A DNA stretch of 46,471 bases from an uncultured Atopostipes sp. (GCA_910588235.1 CAJUOQ010000016.1:1-46471), one strand, 5' to 3'. Counted from the stretch's first letter, positions 27,706 to 36,081 are shown. Notes: generated from the letters alone by a model not told the origin. Program-made: numbers and translations.

Positions 27706-29001
27706 ATGGAACAAATTAGAATTATTGATTCAAAAAATCATGTCGATGAAGAAGTAACGATTAAAGGTTGGGTCGCAAATAAACGATCAAGTGGAAAAAT
27801 TGCCTTTCTTGAGTTACGTGACGGAACGGCTTATTTTCAAGGGGTCGTTTTAAAAAATGAAGTAGGCGAAGAATTATTTGATTTAGCAACACATATAAAT
27901 CAAGAGACTTCAGTCGTAATTACAGGAACCATACAAGAAGATTCTCGTTCAGATTTTGGCTATGAGATTCATGTTCAAAATCTCGAGGTGGTGGGTGAAT
28001 CTGAAGATTATCCAATTACACCGAAAGAACACGGTACCGACTTCTTGATGGATAACCGTCATCTATGGTTGCGTTCTTCAAAACAACATGCGATTATGTT
28101 GGTTCGAAACGAAATGATCCGTGCAACTTATGAATTCTTTAATAAAGAAGGTTTTGTCAATATAGACTCTCCAATCTTGACAGCTGTTGCAGGAGAAAAT
28201 ACAACGGATTTATTCCATATTGATTATTTTGAAGAAGATGCTTACTTAGCACAAACAGGACAATTACATGCAGAAGCTGCAGCAATGGCTTTTGGCAAAG
28301 TCTTTACATTTGGTCCGACTTTCCGTGCTGAAAAGTCTAAAACACGTCGTCATTTAACAGAATTTTGGATGATTGAACCTGAGATGGCCTTTATGCATCA
28401 AGATGAATCTTTAGAAATTCAAGAACAATATGTGGCTTATTTAGTCCAAAGTGTCCTTGATAATTGTGACTATGCACTCGATGTATTAGGTCGTGACCGC
28501 GAAACATTAGAGAAATATACAAAACTACCTTATCCACGTATTTCTTATGATGAAGCAGTTGAATTACTCCAAGAGAACGATTTTGATGTTGAATGGGGTG
28601 TTGATTTTGGTTCTCCAGAAGAAACTTTTATCGCAAATCAATACGATCAACCCGTATTTATTGTAAACTATCCAAAAGAGATTAAACCATTTTACATGCC
28701 AACACATCCAGAACGTGAAGATATTGTGTTGTGTGCCGATCTTATTGCACCGGAAGGCTATGGAGAAATTATTGGTGGGTCTGAACGTGAATCAGACTAT
28801 GAAACATTGAAACAAAATATCATCGACTTTGGATTGAATCCAGAAGACTACGACTGGTACTTGGACTTACGTCGTTATGGTTCGGTTTCAACCTCTGGAT
28901 TTGGTTTAGGGTTAGAACGAGCGGTCACATGGATTACTGGAACGAAACACATTCGTGAATCCATCCCATTCCCAAGATTATTAAATCGTTTAACGCCGTA
29001 A
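27706..29001 (+). CDS. asnS: Asparaginyl-tRNA synthetase
   Basis: Charges tRNA-Asn. The N-terminal OB-fold (VTIKGWVANKRSSGKIAFLE, residues ~16-100) binds the anticodon. The class II core carries motif 2 (TFRAEKSKTRRHLTEFWMIE) and motif 3 (GFGLGLERAVTW). Length 431 aa. AAGGGAG precedes the ATG. It sits between ypmB and dnaD in an operon. Confidence 0.96.
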   Translation: MEQIRIIDSKNHVDEEVTIKGWVANKRSSGKIAFLELRDGTAYFQGVVLKNEVGEELFDLATHINQETSVVITGTIQEDSRSDFGYEIHVQNLEVVGESEDYPITPKEHGTDFLMDNRHLWLRSSKQHAIMLVRNEMIRATYEFFNKEGFVNIDSPILTAVAGENTTDLFHIDYFEEDAYLAQTGQLHAEAAAMAFGKVFTFGPTFRAEKSKTRRHLTEFWMIEPEMAFMHQDESLEIQEQYVAYLVQSVLDNCDYALDVLGRDRETLEKYTKLPYPRISYDEAVELLQENDFDVEWGVDFGSPEETFIANQYDQPVFIVNYPKEIKPFYMPTHPEREDIVLCADLIAPEGYGEIIGGSERESDYETLKQNIIDFGLNPEDYDWYLDLRRYGSVSTSGFGLGLERAVTWITGTKHIRESIPFPRLLNRLTP

Positions 29002-29039
29002 TGAATACTTAACAATTATATATAGAAAGAGTGTCTATT

Positions 29040-29762
29040 ATGGAAAATGAACTTATTATGGAATGGATTAATGCCGGTCAGACTGAACTTCCGACACTCT
29101 TACTGCGACATTATCGTGAATTGAATTTATCCAATCATGAATTGGTTTTAATCTTACAACTGAAATCCTATATGGATAAAGGCGATCCCTTTCCAAATCC
29201 GGAAAAAATCGCTAAGAATATGGGAATGACAGAAGAGAATGTGTTTAAAGCCATTCATCAATTAACACAAAAAAAGGTATTATCTATTGAAACGACAGAA
29301 GATGAGAATGGGATTTCGCAAGATGCCTATTCTCTTTCTTTACTTTGGGAAAAATTAATCATTTTACTCAAACAAAATAAAACACAAAAAGCAGAAGTTA
29401 AAAAAGAGAAGTCGGAGAAAAATTTATATACAATTTTCGAATCAGAATTTGGTCGACCGCTTTCTCCTATTGAAATGGAGACATTAGTCTTATGGGTAGA
29501 AGAAGATAAATACCCTCCAGAGCTTATTGAGATGGCTTTACGTGAAGCTGTATTAAGCCAAGTTTATAATTTTAAATATATCGATCGTATTTTACTCAGT
29601 TGGGAAAAGAAAAATATACGAACCAAAGAACAAGTCGAAAAAGAGTCGAAGAATTTTAGAGATCGAACTTCTTCAAATACCTTAAACACCAACGAGGAAA
29701 AAACGACTTCAGATCCTGTGCCGATGATTAATTGGCTGAAAGATTTGAATAATAACGATTAG
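29040..29762 (+). CDS. dnaD: Replication initiation protein DnaD
   Basis: Primosome protein that acts with DnaB/DnaI-type loaders at oriC and restart sites. The N-terminal winged-helix part (DDBH1, about 1-95) and the C-terminal DDBH2 domain (about 125-200), ending in the YxxxILxxW-type motif YIDRILLSWEKKNI, are visible. The tail is polar. The frame opens at GTG 29031, but the AAAGAG site favours ATG 29040. Length 240 aa. Confidence 0.93.
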   Translation: MENELIMEWINAGQTELPTLLLRHYRELNLSNHELVLILQLKSYMDKGDPFPNPEKIAKNMGMTEENVFKAIHQLTQKKVLSIETTEDENGISQDAYSLSLLWEKLIILLKQNKTQKAEVKKEKSEKNLYTIFESEFGRPLSPIEMETLVLWVEEDKYPPELIEMALREAVLSQVYNFKYIDRILLSWEKKNIRTKEQVEKESKNFRDRTSSNTLNTNEEKTTSDPVPMINWLKDLNNND

Positions 29763-29781
29763 AAGTAGAGGTAGAGAGTTT

Positions 29782-30426
29782 GTGGACGTGCAAAAACTAT
29801 TAAATCATGAAGAAACAACAAAAGTTATTGAAGCGATGGGGAAAATTTTCCCGGAAGCAAAAGCAGAATTAAACCATCGTTCGCCTTTTGAATTATTAAT
29901 TGCGGTTATTTTAAGTGCGCAAACAACGGATGTAGGAGTTAACAAAGCTACTCCTGGCCTTTTCGAGGCCTATCCAACGCCCGAAGCAATGATGAATGCC
30001 GATTTAGAAGATTTAGAAGAAAAAATTAAAACGATCGGTCTCTATCGAAATAAAGCGAAGTTTATAAAAAACACTTCCAAAAAATTAGTGGAAGATTTTG
30101 ACGGAAAAGTACCTGATAATAAAAAAGATTTACAAACTTTGCCTGGTGTCGGCCGTAAGACAGCCAATGTCGTTTTAAGTGTTGCTTTCGACGAACCAGC
30201 GATTGCCGTCGATACACACGTAGAACGTGTTGCCAAGAAGTTTAATATTGTGGAAGAAGAAGCTTCAGTCATTCAAGTAGAAAATACTTTGATGGAAAAA
30301 CTTCCTAAAGACTTATGGTCCGTTGCACATCATCGTTTGATATTTTTTGGACGTTACCAATGTCCAGCAAGAAAACATGATCATGAAGAGTGTATCGCAT
30401 TAGTAAAAAAGAATATAGAGAAATAA
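29782..30426 (+). CDS. nth: Endonuclease III, apparently without the 4Fe-4S cluster
   Basis: Bifunctional DNA glycosylase/AP lyase for oxidised pyrimidines. The helix-hairpin-helix LPGVGRKTANVVLS holds the catalytic Lys, and VDTHVERVA the catalytic Asp. The C-terminal cluster motif (C-x6-C-x2-C-x5-C) is not intact: after FFGRYQC only one more Cys follows (HEEC) and the protein ends 10 residues later. The start is GTG, with GAGG ten bases upstream; a second GTG at 29788 is possible. It follows dnaD by 19 bases, the usual Firmicutes order, and a terminator ends the operon. Confidence 0.92.
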   Translation: MDVQKLLNHEETTKVIEAMGKIFPEAKAELNHRSPFELLIAVILSAQTTDVGVNKATPGLFEAYPTPEAMMNADLEDLEEKIKTIGLYRNKAKFIKNTSKKLVEDFDGKVPDNKKDLQTLPGVGRKTANVVLSVAFDEPAIAVDTHVERVAKKFNIVEEEASVIQVENTLMEKLPKDLWSVAHHRLIFFGRYQCPARKHDHEECIALVKKNIEK

Positions 30427-30439
30427 AATAGAACACCGG

Positions 30440-30486
30440 AAAACTCCTGGCTTACTGTTTATGCAGTCTAAGTCAGGAGTTTTTTT
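30440..30486 (+). terminator. Intrinsic terminator after nth
   Basis: A long stem built on AAAACTCCTG (30440-30449) and CAGGAGTTTT (30474-30483), extended inward with a bulge, followed by a T7 run. Confidence 0.85.
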
Positions 30487-30518
30487 AAAATGATTTTCAG
30501 TCCCTAAAAAAATAACGC

Positions 30519-30546
30519 TTGAAAACGGTTTATGTTATGTTAAAAT
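30519..30546 (+). promoter_or_regulatory. TRAP operon promoter with overlapping candidate cre site
   Basis: TTGAAA (30519-30524) and TAAAAT (30541-30546) are 16 bases apart, with an extended -10 TG at 30538. TTGAAAACGGTTTAT (30519-30533) matches the CcpA consensus WTGWAARCGYTWWCW at 13 of 15 positions and overlaps the -35 box, predicting carbon catabolite repression. Confidence 0.65.
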
Positions 30547-30553
30547 AAACACA

Positions 30554-30621
30554 AAGAAGACGTCAGATGTATCTGGTGTTCTTTTAGTCAATCGCTCCTA
30601 GATTCTTTCAAAGAGTGATTG
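30554..30621 (+). promoter_or_regulatory. Structured leader of the TRAP operon
   Basis: Between promoter and dctP lie two inverted repeats: AAGAA/CAGAT with ATCTG/TTCTT (30554-30583, internal loop, then TTTT) and CAATCGCTC with GAGTGATTG (30589-30597, 30613-30621, one G-U). They could be an attenuator or an mRNA-stability element; the class is not recognised. Confidence 0.35.
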
Positions 30622-30669
30622 GTATTTATATACATAGTTTTAAAAACGCATACAAAAAGGAGATAAAAA

Positions 30670-31743
30670 ATGGCTAAAAAAGAGAAATTAGAAACAAAAT
30701 CTTCTACTCTTATTGTCATTGGAATGATCGTAGTAGCAATCATTATTATTTTTTTTGCAGTGAATCCTTTTCGATCTTCCGCACAAGACAAACAGATAAT
30801 ACGAGTAGCTCATAACCAATCAGCTGAACATCCAACACATACAGGGATGATCGCTTTTGAGGAATATATTGAAGAGGAACTGGGAGATAGGTATGATGTT
30901 CAACTATTTCCAAGTGAATTATTGGGAACGCAAACAAATATGGTCCAGTTAACACAAACAGGGGCTATTGATGTGACCGTGGCGAGTAACTCCATCCTAG
31001 AAACATTTAACCCTCAATTTCAAATATTTAACTTACCTTATTTATTTGAAGATCCAGAAGTTTATCATGCTGTAATGAATGATCCTGAAATTATCAACCC
31101 TATCTTTGAAGGAACGGAAGAATCAGGTTTCGCTACCGTTGCTTGGTTAGATGCTGGTACGCGTAACTTTTATGCTCAGCCAGGACCGATTGAGGAGCCA
31201 GCCGATTTAGAAGGATTAAAAATTAGAGTACAGCAATCGCCAACGAATGTCCGTATGATGGATCTATTAGGCGGTTCAGCGACACCGATGGGCTTTGGTG
31301 ACGTTTATACTTCTATTCAATCCGGTATTATCGACGGAGCTGAAAACAATGAGCTGTCTTTAACAGAAAACGGCCATGGGGATATTGTTAAATATTATTC
31401 TTATACTTTACACCAAATGATCCCTGATGAAGTGATCGTAAGTACAGCTTTATTTGATCAATTACCAGAAGAAGATGCAGCTATTTTTGAAAAAGGCTTT
31501 GAAGTTATGGAAGATACGCAACATGAAGCTTGGGCTGTGAAAGTTGAAGAAGCAAAAGACCAAGCAGAAAATGAAATGGGCGTAAGCTTTAACTATCCAG
31601 ATACAGGACCGTTTAAAGAAGCTGTGATGCCTCTTCATGATGAAATTTTAGAAGCCAATCCGTCTTTCCAAAAAACATATGATCAAATTCAAGAAAAAGC
31701 AGCGGAAGTAAGCGAGGAGGCAAATGAGAATGAAGAAAATTAG
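30670..31743 (+). CDS. dctP: TRAP transporter solute-binding protein (DctP family)
   Basis: Captures an organic acid outside the cell and hands it to the DctQ/DctM membrane unit. An N-terminal hydrophobic segment (about residues 13-32) is followed by the DctP fold with VAHNQSAEHPTHTG, FPSELLGTQTNMV and the ligand carboxylate-binding Arg in GLKIRVQQSPTN. There is no lipobox, so it is probably held by an uncleaved N-terminal anchor. The C-terminus is highly acidic. Length 357 aa. AAAAAGGAG precedes the ATG. The substrate (C4-dicarboxylate, sugar acid or other) cannot be told. Confidence 0.92.
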   Translation: MAKKEKLETKSSTLIVIGMIVVAIIIIFFAVNPFRSSAQDKQIIRVAHNQSAEHPTHTGMIAFEEYIEEELGDRYDVQLFPSELLGTQTNMVQLTQTGAIDVTVASNSILETFNPQFQIFNLPYLFEDPEVYHAVMNDPEIINPIFEGTEESGFATVAWLDAGTRNFYAQPGPIEEPADLEGLKIRVQQSPTNVRMMDLLGGSATPMGFGDVYTSIQSGIIDGAENNELSLTENGHGDIVKYYSYTLHQMIPDEVIVSTALFDQLPEEDAAIFEKGFEVMEDTQHEAWAVKVEEAKDQAENEMGVSFNYPDTGPFKEAVMPLHDEILEANPSFQKTYDQIQEKAAEVSEEANENEEN

Positions 31744-32230
31744 AACGGTTTTAGATCAATTAATGAAAGTCTTTAATGCAGTGGTGCTCGGTGTTTTAAC
31801 TTTATTAGTCACTTGGCAAGTTATTACTCGTTACTTCCTCAGCAGTCCAAGTACTTGGTCAGAAGAATTAGCTTCGTACTTGTTTGCTTGGGCGACAATG
31901 TTTGGTGCCGCTTATGTTTTTGGAAAGCGTGAACATATGAGTATCCCGATTCTTGTGGAGCAATTTTCTGAAAAGACACAAAAGTATGTAGCTGTTTTAA
32001 GAGAAAGTTTAATTTTATTATTTGCGGTAGTCATTTTAATTTATGGTGGAATACAAATTACTTCTTTAACGATGGGGCAAGACTCATCTTCTTTACCTTT
32101 AACAATGGGGTATTTTTATGCAGTCATTCCTATAAGTGGTATTTTTATAACGCTATATAGTATTTTAAATATTTATGATATCGTGACAGACAATGTACCA
32201 ACTGATGAAAACGAAGGGCAGGAGAATTAA
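31730..32230 (+). CDS. dctQ: TRAP transporter small membrane subunit (DctQ)
   Basis: Four hydrophobic segments and the family features VTWQVITRYF, STWSEELASYLFAW and GKREHMSIPIL. The start overlaps the end of dctP. GAGGAGG at 31714-31720 is nine bases from ATG 31730 but only three from ATG 31724, so 31730 is preferred. Length 166 aa. Forms the membrane complex with DctM. Confidence 0.93.
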   Translation: MKKIRTVLDQLMKVFNAVVLGVLTLLVTWQVITRYFLSSPSTWSEELASYLFAWATMFGAAYVFGKREHMSIPILVEQFSEKTQKYVAVLRESLILLFAVVILIYGGIQITSLTMGQDSSSLPLTMGYFYAVIPISGIFITLYSILNIYDIVTDNVPTDENEGQEN

Positions 32231-32231
32231 A

Positions 32232-33536
32232 ATGGCTATACAATCTTTAATTATTATGCTTGTTATTTTAGTTTTATTATTAGCATTAGGTATTCCAATT
32301 GCCGTTGCCATCGCATTGGCCGCTATGGGCGCGATTTTACCCTCGATGCCATTGGATATTACCGTTATAACCGCCGCACAGCGAATTTTTTCGGGGACTT
32401 CAACCTTTACATTAGTGGCAATTCCCTTTTTCGTGTTAGCGGGAAATATTATGAATCAGGGTGGAATCGCCCGAAAATTAGTTAACTTTGTAGAAGCTCT
32501 GGTAGGGAAAATCCCAGGATCTTTGATGCTAACGAATATCGGTGCAAATGCTTTGTTTGGTTCAATTTCAGGTTCAGCCGCAGCGGCAGCAGCTGCTGTA
32601 GGAGGGATGGTTCATGAAGGTGAACGTGATGCCGGATATGATATGGACCTAGCAGTGGCAACAAATGCCGCATCTGCTCCGAGTGGATTATTAATTCCAC
32701 CATCTAATGCTTTAATTACATATTCATTGGTTTCTGGAGGAACCTCGGTTGCCGCGTTATTTATAGCGGGTTATGTACCAGGAATTATTTGGACATTAGG
32801 AGCCATGCTTGTGGCTTTTTACTACGCGAAGAAGAAAAACTATACAGGACTTCAAGGAAAATTTGATTGGTCTCGTTTAGGTCGAGCTACTGTCGAAGCT
32901 ATTCTTCCGTTATCGTTAATTGTTGTTGTTATTGGAGGAATAGTGATTGGTGTATTTACTGCAACAGAAGGTTCAGCCATTGCGGTTATTTATTCCTTGT
33001 TTCTTTCTTTAGTCGTTTACCGTTCAATTTCTCTTCGTGATGTCTATGAAATTCTAGTCGATAGTGCTGAAACAAGTGGTATGATTGTCTTCTTAATTGG
33101 TGTTTCGAATATCTTAAGTTGGGTAATGGCCTTTACTGGAATTCCGCAAGCCATTGCAGGTGGATTATTAAGCATTACAGATAACCCAATTGCCATTTTA
33201 CTTATTATCAACGTGATTTTACTCATATCAGGAACCTTTATGGATGTGACGCCAGCAATCTTGATCTTTACACCGATCTTTTTACCGATTGTTACTTCAT
33301 TTGGAATGTCACCGGTCCACTTTGGTATTATCTTAGTATATAACCTATGTATTGGAAATATTACGCCACCGGTAGGAAATACATTGTTCGTAGCCATTCG
33401 AGTAGGGGAAACGACCTTAGCCGATGTCATACCATATATGATTCGTTATTATGGTGCTATATTAGCTGGTTTATTATTAGTAACTTATATCCCAACATTA
33501 TCCTTATGGTTACCAGAGCTTGCAGGTTTAATTTAA
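32232..33536 (+). CDS. dctM: TRAP transporter large permease (DctM)
   Basis: Elevator-type membrane unit that drives uptake with the sodium (or proton) gradient. Around twelve hydrophobic segments; family motifs include NIGANALFGSISGSAAAAAA, ASAPSGLLIPPSNALI, and in the second half GTFMDVTPAILIFTPIFLPI and NLCIGNITPPVGNTLFVA. The open frame extends to 32193, but CAGGAG just before ATG 32232 marks the start. Length 434 aa. Confidence 0.95.
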   Translation: MAIQSLIIMLVILVLLLALGIPIAVAIALAAMGAILPSMPLDITVITAAQRIFSGTSTFTLVAIPFFVLAGNIMNQGGIARKLVNFVEALVGKIPGSLMLTNIGANALFGSISGSAAAAAAAVGGMVHEGERDAGYDMDLAVATNAASAPSGLLIPPSNALITYSLVSGGTSVAALFIAGYVPGIIWTLGAMLVAFYYAKKKNYTGLQGKFDWSRLGRATVEAILPLSLIVVVIGGIVIGVFTATEGSAIAVIYSLFLSLVVYRSISLRDVYEILVDSAETSGMIVFLIGVSNILSWVMAFTGIPQAIAGGLLSITDNPIAILLIINVILLISGTFMDVTPAILIFTPIFLPIVTSFGMSPVHFGIILVYNLCIGNITPPVGNTLFVAIRVGETTLADVIPYMIRYYGAILAGLLLVTYIPTLSLWLPELAGLI

Positions 33537-33568
33537 ACAAGAAAGTCAATAAAAGATCATCAAAATCT

Positions 33569-33617
33569 ATCTACTTAATAAGGTGTTCAAAAATCTCCTT
33601 ATTAAGTAGATTTTTTT
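33569..33617 (+). terminator. Intrinsic terminator after the TRAP operon
   Basis: A perfect 15-bp stem (33569-33583 with 33597-33611) and a T7 tail. Confidence 0.9.
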
Positions 33618-33743
33618 ATTTTCTAGACTGCATAAAGGATCTGGGGAAAGAATACTATGGGTGATAAAAAACATGCACAAGTTTGAGTAAGGAAATTTTA
33701 CTATTCGATGATCTAAAAATATATTTAAAAAAGCGTGAAATAC

Positions 33744-33929
33744 ATGGAAGATAATGTAAGTAAAGATAAAAAAATAATTAGTGGTTTGATATTGGTCATT
33801 TTTTCAGCTGTGTTATCTCGAGTAGAACCCTTTTTTCAGAAGGGGATAGTGAATCTCAGTATTGGAATACTTATGATACTATTGGTAGCGTTTATGCTCT
33901 ATAAACTAAACAGGATAAAGCAAAAATAA
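33744..33929 (+). CDS. Small two-helix membrane protein, unknown
   Basis: Not recognised. 61 residues with a charged start (MEDNVSKDKK) and two hydrophobic segments (about 13-30 and 35-52), ending in KLNRIKQK. No good ribosome site is seen before ATG 33744 or the upstream GTG 33735, which lowers confidence; the terminator directly behind it argues for transcription. Confidence 0.45.
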   Translation: MEDNVSKDKKIISGLILVIFSAVLSRVEPFFQKGIVNLSIGILMILLVAFMLYKLNRIKQK

Positions 33930-33930
33930 C

Positions 33931-33960
33931 AAAAGCTTCCTAATAAAAGGAAGCTTTTTT
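33931..33960. terminator. Intrinsic terminator, possibly bidirectional
   Basis: An 11-bp perfect stem (33931-33941 with 33948-33958), a 6-base loop and a T6 run; an A run on the other side may also serve the convergent gene ending at 33983. Confidence 0.8.
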
Positions 33961-33982
33961 GCTATGAATCTGTTGATACGAA

Positions 33983-34375
33983 CTAGGATGTCTTTCTGAT
34001 TCTAAATATTTTACCCTCTATGAAAAAGAAAATAAAAAAAGTAAGTATTAAGAATAAGCTTAAGAACAATAGATAAATTTTTAAGGTGAAAAAGGTATGC
34101 ATTAAACTGGCTACTAGATTAAAAAGAATCATTACTGGAAGAAAATAAGTGCCCCAAGCTGTAGTATATATTTCAATTTGATCGCCTGACTCAACAGCTA
34201 GATGGTTACTTTTTACACCTTGTTGAGTAACTTGTAGGTCAGCTTCGTCATCTGGTATATCAAGTAGGATTGTTTCACCATTTTGAATGCGTTGTCCTTT
34301 TACACTGTTAATAATAATTCTAAACTTCGGGAAGACGCCAAACCAACCTGTTTTTCTTTTTACTTCGATAAACAT
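33983..34375 (-). CDS. Membrane protein with a short N-terminal domain, unknown
   Basis: No family recognised. Residues 1-75 look like a small beta-rich soluble domain (MFIEVKRKTGWFG, LDIPDDEADLQVT, EIYTTAWGTYFLP), followed by two hydrophobic segments and a basic end (GKIFRIRKTS). The minus-strand AAAGGAA site fixes the start at ATG 34375; the longer frame to 34405 has no ribosome site. 130 aa. It lies in a group of small envelope-type genes. Confidence 0.65.
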   Translation of the reverse strand: MFIEVKRKTGWFGVFPKFRIIINSVKGQRIQNGETILLDIPDDEADLQVTQQGVKSNHLAVESGDQIEIYTTAWGTYFLPVMILFNLVASLMHTFFTLKIYLLFLSLFLILTFFIFFFIEGKIFRIRKTS

Positions 34376-34483
34376 ATGTATGTTCCTTTCAAGAGAAATG
34401 TTCATGAATTAGATACAAAATCTAGCTTTCAAAATAAAATATTTCTTCAAATGTTTTATCTCATTAGAACTTTTAAGCTCTCA

Positions 34484-34778
34484 TTAGAAGATTCCGTACT
34501 GTATTAATAATGTTGCAAAATTCATTAAAATACCGCCAGCCATAAGAATTCCAGCAATCAAATAACCTTTATGATTTGATTTTTTATATTGATAGAAAAA
34601 AACGGAAGCGAGCTGGGCATTTAAAATTAATAAAAGATCAGCTGATGGTTCATTCGCATACCAACGAAAACCAAGTAATATTATTAATGCGATCGAAATA
34701 ACCATCCATCCAACCAAAGCGATAACTATTTCTTTCAACTTGTTGTTTTTGCTCGTAACATGTTTCTTTTTTATACAT
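34484..34778 (-). pseudogene. Small three-helix membrane protein gene with a frameshift near its start
   Basis: On the minus strand AAGGAG (34787-34792) is followed eight bases later by an ATG (34778), but that frame soon stops. After a run of six A (34767-34772), the next frame continues as KHVTSKNNKLKEIVIALVGW... with three membrane segments to the stop at 34484. Removing one A joins both parts into a 98-residue protein. The uninterrupted frame that reaches further upstream has no ribosome site. Either a slippage mutation, phase variation or a sequence error. Family not recognised. Confidence 0.55.
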
Positions 34779-35007
34779 GGTTTTGACTCCTTACATATTA
34801 TATTCATTAAAAGCGTAAGTATTAAAAAGAACCGTGTCAAGTAAAGTATATGCGAAAATAAATACGCTACTATTAAATATTCAATGAATATGAATTTCAA
34901 ATTCGATTGCAACCTCATGAATTTCGTTGTAATCTATATTTAATTAGAAAAAATCAATTGTTTAATGGATATATTATTTTGAAAGGGATATCTTACGGTA
35001 AGAAAGA

Positions 35008-35013
35008 TATAAT
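35008..35013 (+). promoter_or_regulatory. -10 box before a 44-residue reading frame
   Basis: TATAAT 20 bases before the small reading frame at 35034; no clear -35. The rest of 34919-35007 shows nothing that I can support. Confidence 0.35.
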
Positions 35014-35033
35014 AGAAAAAGAGGCAGGCTGAG

Positions 35034-35168
35034 ATGTTAAATCAAATATTAATCATTATTTTGTTTATAACGAATTTTTTAAGCGTAAAAATCATTATAG
35101 AACATAAAAAGGAAATTTCTGAATTAAAAAAAGAAATTTATCCTATTAAAAATCAGTCGAAATCATAG
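35034..35168 (+). CDS. Candidate 44-residue single-helix membrane peptide
   Basis: An ATG with GAGGCAGG upstream opens 44 codons: a hydrophobic segment (MLNQILIIILFITNFLSVKI) followed by a charged amphipathic helix (EHKKEISELKKEI) and a stop at 35166. It has a -10 box in front. Too short for family assignment; it could be a small membrane regulator or a toxin-like peptide, or chance. Confidence 0.4.
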   Translation: MLNQILIIILFITNFLSVKIIIEHKKEISELKKEIYPIKNQSKS

Positions 35169-35246
35169 GTTTGTTAAAAAAGCGTAGAAAATTATTGATA
35201 GGTCTTTAAGTGAAATTACATACAAAAGTTTTAAAAGATTAGCCTA

Positions 35247-35263
35247 TTCATCATAATGATGAA
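35247..35263. repeat. 17-base perfect palindrome
   Basis: TTCATCAT-A-ATGATGAA, 84 bases before the next gene. The 7-1-7 core (TCATCAT-A-ATGATGA) has the layout of Fur/Zur/PerR-family boxes but differs from their consensus. The rest of 35169-35346 holds no gene. Confidence 0.5.
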
Positions 35264-35346
35264 ACAGTGCTCAAGTCAGGTTCTTAGGAGAGTATATTAT
35301 TACGAGAATGAAGTGAGCTAAAAATAAAGAGTAAAGAGGGAAAAAG

Positions 35347-36018
35347 ATGTCCGTTGAATATTGGGTAAATGCTGAGCGATTTTATGAATTTTGGTTTATT
35401 ATCATTAGCTTGCTTTTATTGCTAAATATTATTGTCATTATTTTTGTAGTCATCTATGCCAAGAAAGGAAATAGGAAGAAATTCATTTTAGCAACGATTG
35501 GGTCCGCAGTTATTTTCGGAATGGCAGGAGTTATTGGATATATTCACTATTATCCGTATTTAGAGCAGGCGAGCTATACTAATCCACTTATCCGTGATCG
35601 TGAGCCAAGAATGTTAACTTATACCTATTATGGAACGGTCGAAGAAACGAATTACTATAAACTCAACTACTTAGATGGTTTACGTCAGATGACATTGTAT
35701 GAAGAGGAACAGGTTATCGAACCGATTCATTATCTAGGTGAAGGAAAATATTTTCACTACTTTGAATGTGAAAATAGGGAGCGTTTTAAGCAAAATCGCC
35801 AAGTTGAATTCACTAAAACAGCTCAACAAGCACAATTAATTGGAGGGCGTTTTACTTTAAAGGATGAAGATTTTCAGGAAATTGGTTTCAAAAATCCAGA
35901 AAGTACGATGTTTGAAGCCATTGAAATACCAGTGGACGAACAAGGAAAAAATTACGAACCAGAAGATGAAGCGCAAATTCCAAGAGCTGAAGATAGTATT
36001 CGCTTCTGGAATTTTTAG
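35347..36018 (+). CDS. Membrane-anchored protein, unknown
   Basis: Not recognised. 223 residues: two N-terminal membrane segments (about 13-40 and 47-67), then a ~155-residue outer domain with beta-strand-like stretches (MLTYTYYGTVEETNYYKLNY, VIEPIHYLGEGKYFHYFE) and an acidic C-terminus. AGAGGG precedes the ATG. A lipoprotein gene follows 63 bases later and may be co-transcribed. Confidence 0.7.
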   Translation: MSVEYWVNAERFYEFWFIIISLLLLLNIIVIIFVVIYAKKGNRKKFILATIGSAVIFGMAGVIGYIHYYPYLEQASYTNPLIRDREPRMLTYTYYGTVEETNYYKLNYLDGLRQMTLYEEEQVIEPIHYLGEGKYFHYFECENRERFKQNRQVEFTKTAQQAQLIGGRFTLKDEDFQEIGFKNPESTMFEAIEIPVDEQGKNYEPEDEAQIPRAEDSIRFWNF

Positions 36019-36081
36019 CCAGGGGTAAATACTTATTTTGTTGATCGGATGAAGCCACTCAAACGAAAGGACAGATGAGCA

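Noticed and set aside
33347..33664. 105-codon frame across the end of dctM and its terminator
   Set aside because: Runs through a strong terminator, overlaps a certain gene and shows no protein features.
33658..33687. Nine-codon frame MGDKKHAQV after GGGGAAAG
   Set aside because: Good spacing to a ribosome-like site but stops after nine codons; may be a gene remnant, not enough to call.
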